A stretch of 56,577 nucleotides of DNA from an uncultured Eubacteriales bacterium (GTDB taxonomy: Bacteria; Bacillota; Clostridia; Oscillospirales; Acutalibacteraceae), in NCBI GenBank assembly GCA_934457415.1, contig CAKSHM010000011.1, positions 1-56,577 on the forward strand, given 5' to 3'. Position 1 is the stretch's first letter; each line of letters begins with the position of its first letter. Positions 25,506 to 33,916 of this stretch are shown here, in pieces. Under the pieces are notes generated by a model. That model ran no database searches and was not told the origin of the DNA. It was given only the letters and a program-made list of their open reading frames with translations. The position numbers and the translations under genes were made by a program.

Positions 25506-26303
25506 TTAGTTTTTATGATCGTCCCTGTATTCCTGAGGCGAACATCCGATAAGTTGTTTAAATACTTTTGAAAAATAAATCGGGTTGGAATAACCGACAG
25601 AGTATGCAATATTCTTAACCGATTCCTTTGTTGACAGAAGCATATTTCTTGCATTTTCGACACGGTATTTTGTCAGATACTGTATGGGAGAAAGATTGTA
25701 TTTCGTATAAAAAATCTTATAAAGATAACTTCTGCTGATAAATAGATCCTTAGCAATATCGGATATAGAAAGGTCGCATCGGCTGTAATTTTTTGCAATA
25801 TATAAATTGGCTTTTGTCATGATTTTATTTTCTGCTTCTGAATCATTCTCATTAGGGTATAGCTTTATATAATCGGCAAGAAGCTGATAAAGCGTTCCTA
25901 TTATCCGATAATTTTCAGCTAAGGTTTGAGGTATGTAGGAAAGTATTTTGTAATTATCTAAGAATTCCTTTCGCGGAAGAACTGGAGAAACCGGATTGTC
26001 TGTAGAAAATCCGGTATAAGAAATAGTTTTTTCCGCTATGTCACCCGCGAAACAAACCCATGTGTATTCCCAGGGATTTTCCGGATCGGGATAGTATTCT
26101 ATTTTTTCAAAAGGGAAAAGAAGAAAAGATTGCCCTGCTTTTATGTGATATGTTTTGTTTCTGAATTTATAAAATCCTCCCCCGTGTATAACATAATGCA
26201 AGGAATAAAAGGTCCTTATTTCAGGACCTGTGTGCTTATCGGGTTTGCAGGCCTCTATTCCGCCGTGAATGTAGTACAACGATTTATTCGGCAATTCAAA
26301 CAA
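25506..26303 (-). CDS. AraC-family transcriptional regulator with cupin-type sugar-sensing domain
   Basis: The protein has 265 residues, normal for the family. The start is TTG at 26303-26301, with AAGGGG 8-13 bases upstream. The N-terminal cupin domain (about 1-130) contains HYVIHGGGFYKFRNKTYHIK and FLLFPFEKIEYYPD, typical of AraC effector domains. The two helix-turn-helix units lie in the last 100 residues (LSISDIAKDLFISRSYLYKI and VKNIAYSVGYSNPIYFSKVF). It is divergent from the GH27 operon. A copy of the TTGGAAACATTT motif lies directly upstream, partly overlapping its ribosome site, and a second copy 22 bp away, which suggests autoregulation plus control of the GH27 operon. Related motifs occur at the GH31 promoter and at 56400. 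The effector is probably a mono- or disaccharide from the glycan. Confidence 0.9.
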   Translation of the reverse strand: MFELPNKSLYYIHGGIEACKPDKHTGPEIRTFYSLHYVIHGGGFYKFRNKTYHIKAGQSFLLFPFEKIEYYPDPENPWEYTWVCFAGDIAEKTISYTGFSTDNPVSPVLPRKEFLDNYKILSYIPQTLAENYRIIGTLYQLLADYIKLYPNENDSEAENKIMTKANLYIAKNYSRCDLSISDIAKDLFISRSYLYKIFYTKYNLSPIQYLTKYRVENARNMLLSTKESVKNIAYSVGYSNPIYFSKVFKQLIGCSPQEYRDDHKN

Positions 26304-26315
26304 ACTTATCGCCCC

Positions 26316-26351
26316 TTGGAAACATTTTTACATAGTGGTGGAAACATTTGT
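26316..26351 (+). promoter_or_regulatory. Tandem direct-repeat operator between araC-type gene and GH27 operon
   Basis: TTGGAAACATTT (26316-26327) and TGGAAACATTTGT (26339-26351) lie in the same orientation with a 22-bp period, about two helical turns. Tandem direct repeats of this period are the normal binding mode of AraC-family dimers. The distal copy overlaps the ribosome site of the divergent regulator gene. The proximal copy starts 38 bases before the TATAAT at 26378. Confidence 0.65.
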
Positions 26352-26377
26352 TTATAGTAAAAGTGTTATTTTTTTGA

Positions 26378-26383
26378 TATAAT
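26378..26383 (+). promoter_or_regulatory. -10 box of the GH27 operon promoter
   Basis: TATAAT at 26378-26383 has no recognisable -35 hexamer at 16-18 bases upstream. The operator repeat ends about 27 bases before it. This is the expected layout of an activator-dependent promoter. The untranslated leader to ATG 26526 would be about 135 bases and contains a third operator-like copy. Confidence 0.55.
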
Positions 26384-26490
26384 GTCTTATGTGATAGGTG
26401 AATTGTAACAAAAATAATTATCAATGTCAAGCCTTTGACTGAAATTCATCTAAATAAATTTTAAAAATTAAAAATGTAAATTGTATCTGA

Positions 26491-26505
26491 TTTGGAAACA
26501 TTTGT
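26491..26505 (+). promoter_or_regulatory. Third copy of the operator motif in the GH27 leader
   Basis: TTTGGAAACATTTGT is the longest match to the motif. It lies downstream of the presumed start of transcription and about 20 bases before the GH27 ATG. Its position would suit repression or fine control rather than activation. It could also be read as part of a second promoter (TATAAA at 26505), but that would leave almost no leader. Confidence 0.45.
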
Positions 26506-26525
26506 ATAAAAAGGATGATGAGAGA

Positions 26526-27659
26526 ATGACGGTAACTACACCTCCTATGGGATGGAATTCATGGAATACTTTCGGAAAGGATATAAATGAAGAGCTGATT
26601 TTAAAAACAGCCGAGTTTATCGCAGAATCAGGACTTAAGGATTGCGGATATGATTATGTTGTTATAGATGATTGCTGGGCGGAAAAAGAGCGCGATGAAA
26701 ACGGAAATCTCCGCGCTGATCAGGAAAAGTTTCCGAACGGAATTAAATACATAGCAGATAAAATTCATTCAATGGGTCTGAAATTAGGAATATACTCCTG
26801 CGCCGGTCCTTTGACATGCGCCGGATACCCGGGAAGTTATGAAAGAGAATTCAAAGACGCAGCGCTTTTTGCTTCTTGGGATGTGGACTTTTTAAAGTAT
26901 GATTACTGTTATCATTCAGAAATAATGCACGGAAAGCTTTTATTCAGAAGAATGGGCGCGGCTCTTGCAAGCAGCGGAAGAGATATTCTTTTCAGTGCCT
27001 GTACCGGCGGACTTGATGAGACAGCACAATGGATAAAATCCGCGAACGCTCATATGTGGAGATCCACGCCCGATATTATGGATAACTGGAGTTCGGTTAA
27101 AAGCATTATTTATGCTCAGGAACAGTATTTGTCGACTAACGGCAAGGGCTGTTTCAATGATATGGATATGCTTATTGTGGGCATGAACGGCAAAGGAAAT
27201 GTAGGGCTCGGCGGCTGCAATTTTGAAGAATATAAAACTCATTTTACCGCATGGGCGTTTTTCGGATCACCGCTTTTTATAGGCTGCGATATTATTAATA
27301 TGGATGATAAAGCAAAACAAATTCTTACCAATAAGGATGTAATTGCCGTTAATCAGGATAAGGCTTATCTTCAGCCTTACAGAATAGGAATAAAAAGAAT
27401 GAATAACGATGAGCGTCTTATTTTTGTAAGACAGCTCGAGAAAGGCGATTTTGCAATACTGATTTTAAATATGTCTGACGAAAAGCAGTTTATGTGCTTT
27501 ATGCCTGATGAGCTCGGTTTATCTTTATGTTGTCATAAAACTCTAAAGTTAAAAGACCTTTGGACAAAAGAAGAGCATATCATGAAAAACGAAATTTATA
27601 AAACTATGATTGATCCTCACGGCTGTCAGCTTTTAAGAGCCAAGATAACGGACATCTGA
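26526..27659 (+). CDS. GH27-family alpha-galactosidase (or beta-L-arabinopyranosidase)
   Basis: The protein has 377 residues and no signal peptide. ATG 26526 is chosen over an upstream in-frame ATG at 26481 because TTPPMGWNSWNTFG is the usual start of the catalytic domain, and because AGGATGATGAGAG lies just before 26526. The nucleophile is Asp126 in FLKYDYC, and the acid/base is Asp183 in RSTPDIMDNW. Substrate-pocket residues include VVIDDCWAEKERDENGN near residue 50. A C-terminal beta domain of about 80 residues closes the chain. The family acts on alpha-galactosides, or on beta-L-arabinopyranosides in some members. It heads the long cluster B operon and is a cytoplasmic partner for imported oligosaccharides. 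Confidence 0.92.
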   Translation: MTVTTPPMGWNSWNTFGKDINEELILKTAEFIAESGLKDCGYDYVVIDDCWAEKERDENGNLRADQEKFPNGIKYIADKIHSMGLKLGIYSCAGPLTCAGYPGSYEREFKDAALFASWDVDFLKYDYCYHSEIMHGKLLFRRMGAALASSGRDILFSACTGGLDETAQWIKSANAHMWRSTPDIMDNWSSVKSIIYAQEQYLSTNGKGCFNDMDMLIVGMNGKGNVGLGGCNFEEYKTHFTAWAFFGSPLFIGCDIINMDDKAKQILTNKDVIAVNQDKAYLQPYRIGIKRMNNDERLIFVRQLEKGDFAILILNMSDEKQFMCFMPDELGLSLCCHKTLKLKDLWTKEEHIMKNEIYKTMIDPHGCQLLRAKITDI

Positions 27660-27690
27660 TTTTGAAAATTGATTATAAAGAAGGGTGAAT

Positions 27691-29805
27691 ATGAGAAACT
27701 TCAAAAGCTTTACAAAATTATTCGCAGTTATTCTGATTGCGGTTTGTTTGCTTTCAGTCAGTGTCGGAGCCAAAAGTCCGACGGATTCGGCATATAAAAC
27801 TTATCAATATAATGCTTACGGCGAAAGCTCCTCGGCACCGGCTGATTTTCTCCCTTCGGAAAAAATCACAGGTCAAAAACTCGGAATATCGGATTTTAAT
27901 TCTCCGACGGATATGGTTAGCTCAAACGGAAAGATTTATATTCTTGACAGCAATAATTCAAGGGTTGTTGCGATAAATGAATCCGATTATTCTCTTTTTA
28001 ATGTTTACGATACTTTTACCGATACTGACGGCTCTGCGGTCAATTTCAGCGGAGCGCAGGGAATAGCGGTAAGCAAAGACGGAAGCATTTATATTGCAGA
28101 TACAAAAAATAAAAGAATTTTGGTTTTTGGCTCAGACTGCAGACTTAAGCTAACTGTTTTAAAGCCTGAAGAAGCCCTAAATGATTCGAAGGTTCCTTTT
28201 GATGTCAAAAAAATCGTTGTTAATTCGGATAATCAGATTTTTGCTTTATGCTCGAGCATAAATTCGGGCATTCTTGCATTTTCTCAGGAAGGTAAGTTTT
28301 TATATTTTTTCGGTAAAAACACCGTTGAGGTTACTGCCGATATCATTAAAAACAGTATCCTTAATAAATTCCTTTCTAAAGAACAAAGAGCGCTCCGTGC
28401 AAAAGCAACACCTGTAAATTACTCAAATCTTTCGATAGACAGCGACGGCTTTATTTATACGGTTAAAGCGGAGGCTTTTCAAAAAACAGAAAAATCCGTA
28501 ATTCAGTGTCTAAGCTATAACGGAGACAATATTCTTAAGGAAATTGAATACGGAGATTTCGAGGTGGATTATCTTACTAACTATCACGAAAGAACTGAAA
28601 CAGCATTTGTTGATGTCGCAACCGATAAATATGACAATATGTTCATATTGGATTCAGGAAGAGGAAGAATTTATCAGTATGATAAAAACGGTCACTTTAC
28701 TTCGGCTTTCGGCGGCATAGGCGGTTATGACGGAACATTTACAAATCCATCTTCTCTTATTGTCAACGATACCGATATTTTAGTTTCCGACGAAAGGGAA
28801 AATTTCATTCAGATTTTTAAACCTACCGTTTACGGAATGAAGGTTTTCGAAGCTTATTCCATAAATGATACTAATCGTCTTGAAGACAGAAAAAAAGCAT
28901 GGGATGAGGTTTTGAAGCTCAATTCAAATAATATTTCGGCTTATTACGAAATAGGCACCGTTTATGATGAAATGGGCGAATATAAAGCGGCTATGGATGC
29001 TTTTAAAGTGGCCGGAGCGCAAAATGAGTATTCAAAAGCTTTTCAGTCTTACAGAAAAGATTTTATGAATAAAAACTTGGTTTTGATTATTGCAATAGTA
29101 GTACTTATTTGTACGGCAATTTATTTTTCGGCGTCTTTTATCAAGAAGAAAATAAGTGTAAAAACAGGAACCGCTTTTTCAGTGCTTGAAAATAAATGGA
29201 CCTTTCCTTTCTATACCTTAAAGCATCCGGTTGACGGTTTTGAACAATTTAAAACAAGAAACAACGAATCCTATTTACTGGCTTTAGGAATAATACTTTT
29301 GATGTTTCTCGGAGATATTCTCGCATTCTTTAAAATAGGATTTATCTTTAATATTAACAGAGCTATTGATTTTAATTTGCCGGTAACATTAGCGAAATCC
29401 TTTGGTCTTATCATTCTTTTTGCGGTTGCAAACTGGAGTGTTTGCACATTGCTTAACGGAAAGGGAACATTCAAGGAAATTTTCACATCTGTTGCCTATT
29501 CTCTGCTTCCCTATGTCTTTTCTGTTTATTTAAGAGTTATTTTAAGCAATTTTCTTACTGCAAATGAATCGATCTTCCTTGTTGTACTCAATATCATAGG
29601 AATCTTATGGTCGGCAATGCTCGTCTTTGCGGCGATTTACAGCGTACATCAGTATTCCTTCGGTCAAACAGTAGGCGCAATCCTTCTTACAATTCTTGCT
29701 ATGGCGATAATCGGGTTTTTAATTATTCTGTTTTATACACTCTTAACTCAGGTCTACAGCTTCGCATATTCGGTTATAAGCGAGCTGATTTTGAAATCAC
29801 GATAA
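27691..29805 (+). CDS. NHL-repeat/TPR protein fused to a Yip1-family membrane domain
   Basis: The protein has 704 residues. ATG 27691 is chosen over GTG 27685 because AAAGAAGGG ends against the GTG. A signal peptide (about 1-25) is followed by the same opening as the cluster A protein (YKTYQYNAYGES). NHL blades are FNSPTDMVSSNGKIYILD, GIAVSKDGSIYIADTKN and a late blade near 310-370. TPR-like helices lie at about 395-450 (ISAYYEIGTVYDEMGEYKAA). One membrane helix is near 465-485, and a Yip1 domain with about five helices occupies 510-704 (NWSVCTLLNGKGTFKEI, SLLPY, SVHQY). In cluster A these are two overlapping genes, so this natural fusion shows they act together. Function in uptake or signalling is inferred only from context. 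Confidence 0.75.
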   Translation: MRNFKSFTKLFAVILIAVCLLSVSVGAKSPTDSAYKTYQYNAYGESSSAPADFLPSEKITGQKLGISDFNSPTDMVSSNGKIYILDSNNSRVVAINESDYSLFNVYDTFTDTDGSAVNFSGAQGIAVSKDGSIYIADTKNKRILVFGSDCRLKLTVLKPEEALNDSKVPFDVKKIVVNSDNQIFALCSSINSGILAFSQEGKFLYFFGKNTVEVTADIIKNSILNKFLSKEQRALRAKATPVNYSNLSIDSDGFIYTVKAEAFQKTEKSVIQCLSYNGDNILKEIEYGDFEVDYLTNYHERTETAFVDVATDKYDNMFILDSGRGRIYQYDKNGHFTSAFGGIGGYDGTFTNPSSLIVNDTDILVSDERENFIQIFKPTVYGMKVFEAYSINDTNRLEDRKKAWDEVLKLNSNNISAYYEIGTVYDEMGEYKAAMDAFKVAGAQNEYSKAFQSYRKDFMNKNLVLIIAIVVLICTAIYFSASFIKKKISVKTGTAFSVLENKWTFPFYTLKHPVDGFEQFKTRNNESYLLALGIILLMFLGDILAFFKIGFIFNINRAIDFNLPVTLAKSFGLIILFAVANWSVCTLLNGKGTFKEIFTSVAYSLLPYVFSVYLRVILSNFLTANESIFLVVLNIIGILWSAMLVFAAIYSVHQYSFGQTVGAILLTILAMAIIGFLIILFYTLLTQVYSFAYSVISELILKSR

Positions 29806-29818
29806 AAGGAGTCCGAAA

Positions 29819-32014
29819 ATGAAAGCTTATAAAAAATTGATAATCAGCTCAATTTTGGTTTTTGCCTTGATACTAAGCTGCTTTTTTACAGGCTGCACAT
29901 TTTCAGCCGGTGCTTTGTCCGAGGAACAGTCGGGCGAAGGGTATGAGCTCATAGCTTCAGGCGAAAATTTAAAAATGTATGCCAATATCGAAAACGGACT
30001 GTTTTATATCGAGAATTTGTCGGACGGTTCTAAATGGTACAGTATTCCTGAAAATTTCGAAGAAATGAACATTTCTGATTCTATTTATGCTAATGCGTAT
30101 TCTCAGCTGATAATTGATTTTGTTTATTCGGAAAATCTTCAAACAGCGACGGAATTTGAATCGGCAAACAGCTATTATGAGTGCTTTTTGAATGACGGCA
30201 TTTCTGTTGATAAGCTATCTGACGGAATAAAGGTAACTTATGATTTTGTTGACCTTGAAATACAGATTCCCGTAAGCTATGTGCTTGAAAAAGGCACTTT
30301 TAAAGCGATAATTGAATATTCGGAGATAAAAGAAGGCAAAACCGCAAAGCTTATAAATATTTCTCTTCTTCCATCTTTTTTGTCCGGAACTGCCAATGAA
30401 AGCGGGTACCTTGTTATTCCCGACGGCTGCGGAGCAATTGTTAATTTTAATAACGGCGTAAAAACCAAATATGAGAAGCAGATTTACGGTGAGGAGCCTG
30501 ATACCGAGGTAATCACCAAGGCTTATGAGGGCAAGAATATTTCAATGCCGTTTTTCGGAGCGGTAAAAAATAATTCCGCTTTACTTGCTATTATAGAAAA
30601 ATCTGCTGAATGTTCTGCCGTTTGTGCGTCAACCGTAAATGAAAGTTCAGCATTAAATAATGTTAACAGCAAAATCTATTACAGAAAGAATTCTCAGGCG
30701 AAAATGTTTGAGGATACCTTTGCTTACAGAGTAACGGTAAATAAGTGGATTAAATATGCTTATGACAAAACCTATACCGCCAGATATAAATTTTTAAGCG
30801 GAGAACAGGCTAATTATATAGGAATTGCAAAGGCTTACAGAGATTATCTTTTTAAATCAGGCGATTTAAAGGAAAATGCTTCAAATCCTAAATTTAATTT
30901 GGATATTTATAACTCTGTTAGGGAATCGGCAACATTTTTGGGATTTTCTTATAAAAGAAATAAAACTCTTACAACCTTCGAAGAAACCGAAAAAATCATT
31001 TCCGATTTAAAGAAAAAAGGCATTAAAGATGTTGAAATAAGGCTTTTGGGTTGGAGCAAAAACGGCTTGACTAATAATACACTTTCTGTTTCAACCAAAA
31101 CTAATAAAAAAGCAGGCTCTTTAAAACAGCTTGAAGCTCTGGAAAAGTTTGCTCAAAAGAACGGTGTTTCAATAAGTAAAAATGTTGATTTTACATTTCA
31201 TAAAAAGGGAAGCGGAAAATCAATAAAAACCGCATTCAATAAATACATAAGCGTATATGATTTTCTTCCTTCGGTTTATACAAAAATAGAAGATACTAAG
31301 CTTAACATTGCAAAATCATCAGTTACAAAAGAATTAGCTTTAAAATATTTGAAAAAAATCAAGGATGACGATTCAGGTGTAAGTATTTTCGCACTCGGAA
31401 ATTTATGCTATACGGATTTTTCGAATAATGCTTCGGTAACGAGAGGCGAGCAAATCAAAATTGCCCAATCCATTTTGTCGAAGTATAAAAAGAGCGGCAA
31501 AAAAATAACATTGGACTGCGCAAACGCTTATGCGTTTAAATATGCCGACAGAATAATAAATGCTCCGGTATCTTCAAGCGCCTGCAAGCTTTTTGACAGC
31601 GATGTTCCGCTCTATCAAACCGTTCTGCACGGATATGTTAACCTTGCAGGTAACTCTGTTATGAACTCTGATGATTACAGACTTGATTACCTCAATTGCA
31701 TTGCAAACGGTTATGAGCTTAAATTTTCGGGTATTTATGCCTCAGATACAGAGCTTCAAAATACAGAAATTAAAAATTTTTACAGCTGTAATTATAAAAG
31801 ATGGATTGATGATGCCGCTAAAATGTACGAAGAATATATGCCGATAGTAAAATCTGTTTACAATCAAAAGGTAATTGATTATTCCGAAAAAGATAATGTT
31901 GTAAAAACAGTTTATGAAAACGGAACAACCGTAATAGTAAATATGTCAGAAAATGAATCTTCGGATTTCGGCGTAACAGTTCCGGCATTTTCCTGTAAAT
32001 TATTGAAAGGATGA
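29819..32014 (+). CDS. DUF5696-like lipoprotein, candidate extracellular glycan-active enzyme
   Basis: The protein has 731 residues. RBS AAAGGAG precedes ATG 29819. The signal ends in FTGC (Cys26), a probable lipobox, so the protein should be membrane-tethered. Blocks shared with the cluster A paralogue are: an N-terminal sandwich (NLKMYANIENGLFYIENL), PDGCGAIVNFNNG near residue 200, LGNLCYTD with Asp533 (Asp531 in the paralogue), and KYADRIINAPVSSS followed by VPLYQTVLHGY. The barrel-like C-terminal half and conserved acidic residues suggest a glycoside hydrolase-like fold, but activity is not established. It sits between the NHL/TPR-Yip1 fusion and permease pair 2, just as in cluster A. Confidence 0.65.
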   Translation: MKAYKKLIISSILVFALILSCFFTGCTFSAGALSEEQSGEGYELIASGENLKMYANIENGLFYIENLSDGSKWYSIPENFEEMNISDSIYANAYSQLIIDFVYSENLQTATEFESANSYYECFLNDGISVDKLSDGIKVTYDFVDLEIQIPVSYVLEKGTFKAIIEYSEIKEGKTAKLINISLLPSFLSGTANESGYLVIPDGCGAIVNFNNGVKTKYEKQIYGEEPDTEVITKAYEGKNISMPFFGAVKNNSALLAIIEKSAECSAVCASTVNESSALNNVNSKIYYRKNSQAKMFEDTFAYRVTVNKWIKYAYDKTYTARYKFLSGEQANYIGIAKAYRDYLFKSGDLKENASNPKFNLDIYNSVRESATFLGFSYKRNKTLTTFEETEKIISDLKKKGIKDVEIRLLGWSKNGLTNNTLSVSTKTNKKAGSLKQLEALEKFAQKNGVSISKNVDFTFHKKGSGKSIKTAFNKYISVYDFLPSVYTKIEDTKLNIAKSSVTKELALKYLKKIKDDDSGVSIFALGNLCYTDFSNNASVTRGEQIKIAQSILSKYKKSGKKITLDCANAYAFKYADRIINAPVSSSACKLFDSDVPLYQTVLHGYVNLAGNSVMNSDDYRLDYLNCIANGYELKFSGIYASDTELQNTEIKNFYSCNYKRWIDDAAKMYEEYMPIVKSVYNQKVIDYSEKDNVVKTVYENGTTVIVNMSENESSDFGVTVPAFSCKLLKG

Positions 32015-32020
32015 ATAGAA

Positions 32021-32938
32021 ATGCGCAAAACAAAAGCAAAATATATGAATCTTAAAAGACGCGAAGGACTCAAAGCGCATTTGTTTTTACTTCCTTTTTA
32101 TATAGGACTTTATTTGTTCTTTATCGGTCCCATAACTCAGTCGATTGTTTTTTCTTTTAATGATGTTGTCACTGATGTTGGGTCTTATAAAATGACCTTT
32201 GTCGGTCTTAAAAATTATAATTATGCTTTTTTCAGAGACCCCGAATTTCTTAATAATTTGGTTAGCTCTCTTGTCGAGCTTCTTTGGAAACTCCCCGTTA
32301 TTCTTATTTCAAGCGTTTTCTTTGCCACGATATTAAATCAAAAATTCAAAGGCAGAGTATTTGTAAGAGCGGTTTTCTTTCTTCCGATAATTATTGCTTC
32401 GGGAATGGTTCTTTCGATAGTTCAGGGAGATTTTATCGCCGGTAAGGTTCTTGCAGGAGGATTTGTTTCCGGCGGAGAAATAACACAAAGCAATTCACTG
32501 CAAGAGTTTTTGTCTGCTTCCGGGCTTTCTGACAAAATTATAAAAGTAATTATGACTATTGCAAACAATATGTTTACTACCATGTGGCAAACCGGAATTC
32601 AGACAATAATTTTCTTAGCAGGTCTTCAAAGCATTCCTTCAAGTCTTTACGAAGCCGCCTCTGTCGAAGGCGCATCATCTTGGGAAAGCTTTTGGAAAAT
32701 TACCGTTCCAATGCTTTTGCCGATACTTTCGGTAAATATAATTTATACCGTTGTCGATTATTTCACAAGCACTTCCAGTCTTGCAATGAAGCAGATTATC
32801 AATAATACAAATTCATCCAGATTCGGATGGGCATCAGCTATGGCATGGTCATATTTTGCAATTATAGCGATTTTGCTTGCAGGCTTAATGTTGATAGTAG
32901 GGAAAATTTCTAAAAATATTTTGGGAGGGAGAAGATAA
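32021..32938 (+). CDS. Sugar ABC transporter permease, MalF/UgpA type (pair 2)
   Basis: The protein has 305 residues with six membrane helices. RBS GAAAGGATG precedes ATG 32021. The EAA loop is LYEAASVEGASSWESFWKIT, close to the cluster A homologue (LKEAASVEGATAWEYFWKIT). The same long extracytoplasmic insertion is present (about 130-175, including GKVLAGGFVSGGEITQSN). Arg codons are 7 AGA and 2 CGC, opposite to the homologue at 13106, which shows that the two clusters differ in codon use despite shared ancestry. The stop codon shares a base with the next start (TAATG). Confidence 0.9.
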   Translation: MRKTKAKYMNLKRREGLKAHLFLLPFYIGLYLFFIGPITQSIVFSFNDVVTDVGSYKMTFVGLKNYNYAFFRDPEFLNNLVSSLVELLWKLPVILISSVFFATILNQKFKGRVFVRAVFFLPIIIASGMVLSIVQGDFIAGKVLAGGFVSGGEITQSNSLQEFLSASGLSDKIIKVIMTIANNMFTTMWQTGIQTIIFLAGLQSIPSSLYEAASVEGASSWESFWKITVPMLLPILSVNIIYTVVDYFTSTSSLAMKQIINNTNSSRFGWASAMAWSYFAIIAILLAGLMLIVGKISKNILGGRR

Positions 32939-33903
32939 TGGCTAAAACCAATTCTTTGGTTCTAAAAAGAAGAGCAACAAAAACAGTTGTTAACTTTTTC
33001 AGATTTCTGTTTCTGCTCGGAATGTGTTATTTGTTCCTATTTCCGATATTTTATATGTTCAGTGTGGCTATTGCCGACCCTTCTGTTGCAAATGACCCTC
33101 TTTCTATCTGGATTCCGAGCAAGGTTTCTTTGTATCCGTTTAAAATTGCAGTTGAAGTTCTTGACTACTATAAATCTTTGTTTTTAACTTCCAGAATAGC
33201 CGTTTTCAGCACTGTTTTCACTTTGCTTTCCTGTTCGCTTGCGGGATACGGCATTTCAAGATTTGATTTTTTGGGCAAAAGGTTGGTTCTTATAATTGTT
33301 TTTCTCACAATTATAGTTCCTCCTCAGGTCTTGCTTACTTCTCAATATATAAATTTCAGATATTTTGATTTCGGCGGACTGATGAAGCTGCTTAAGCCTA
33401 TCATCGGTACTGACAGTCTCTATCTTCTTGACAGCTCATGGACATTTATTTTGCCTGCGATGTTCGCAAACGGTCTGCGCGGGGGATTGTTTATCTATAT
33501 TTTCAAGCAATTCTTCGACGGTCTTCCTAAAGAACTTGAAGAAGCGGGAAGAATTGACGGCTGCGGAACATTCGGTATATTCTGGAAGATAATGCTTCCT
33601 CAGGCAGTTCCGGCTATCGTCACTGTTTTGCTTTTCTCATTTGTTTGGCATTGGAATGATTATTACAGCTCTTCTGTATTCTTTACTTCGGGCACTAAAC
33701 CGCTTCAGGTAATGCTTAACGGTTTTTCTGTAGCTTTGTCTCAAGGAGGATATACGATAGGCGGAGTTGAAATCACAAAATATGAGGAAAGAATGTTCAC
33801 CATGGCAGGAGCGCTTTTAACCGTTCTTCCTCCGCTGATAATTTATGTTATAGCACAAAGAAAATTTACCGAAAGCGTTGAACGCTCAGGTATAGTCGGT
33901 TAA
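32938..33903 (+). CDS. Sugar ABC transporter permease, MalG/UgpE type (pair 2)
   Basis: The protein has 321 residues. RBS GGGAGG lies inside the end of the previous gene, and the overlap TAATG implies coupled translation. The EAA loop is LEEAGRIDGCGTFGIFWKIM. It ends in QRKFTESVERSGIVG, like the cluster A partner. A segment GTDSLYLLDSSWTFILPAMF matches GTDVNISILNTPFAFWLPAIF of that partner. It forms the second channel with 32021-32938. The next gene is a lipoprotein glycosidase rather than a binding protein. Confidence 0.9.
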   Translation: MAKTNSLVLKRRATKTVVNFFRFLFLLGMCYLFLFPIFYMFSVAIADPSVANDPLSIWIPSKVSLYPFKIAVEVLDYYKSLFLTSRIAVFSTVFTLLSCSLAGYGISRFDFLGKRLVLIIVFLTIIVPPQVLLTSQYINFRYFDFGGLMKLLKPIIGTDSLYLLDSSWTFILPAMFANGLRGGLFIYIFKQFFDGLPKELEEAGRIDGCGTFGIFWKIMLPQAVPAIVTVLLFSFVWHWNDYYSSSVFFTSGTKPLQVMLNGFSVALSQGGYTIGGVEITKYEERMFTMAGALLTVLPPLIIYVIAQRKFTESVERSGIVG

Positions 33904-33916
33904 AGGAGGTTTTATA

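Noticed and set aside
26384..26525. Riboswitch in the GH27 leader
   Set aside because: The leader of about 140 bases is AT-rich, shows no strong stems or known aptamer core, and is better explained by the operator copies.
26481..26526. Earlier GH27 start at ATG 26481
   Set aside because: It would add 15 residues not typical of the family and would overlap the third operator copy. The AGGATGATGAGAG site favours 26526.
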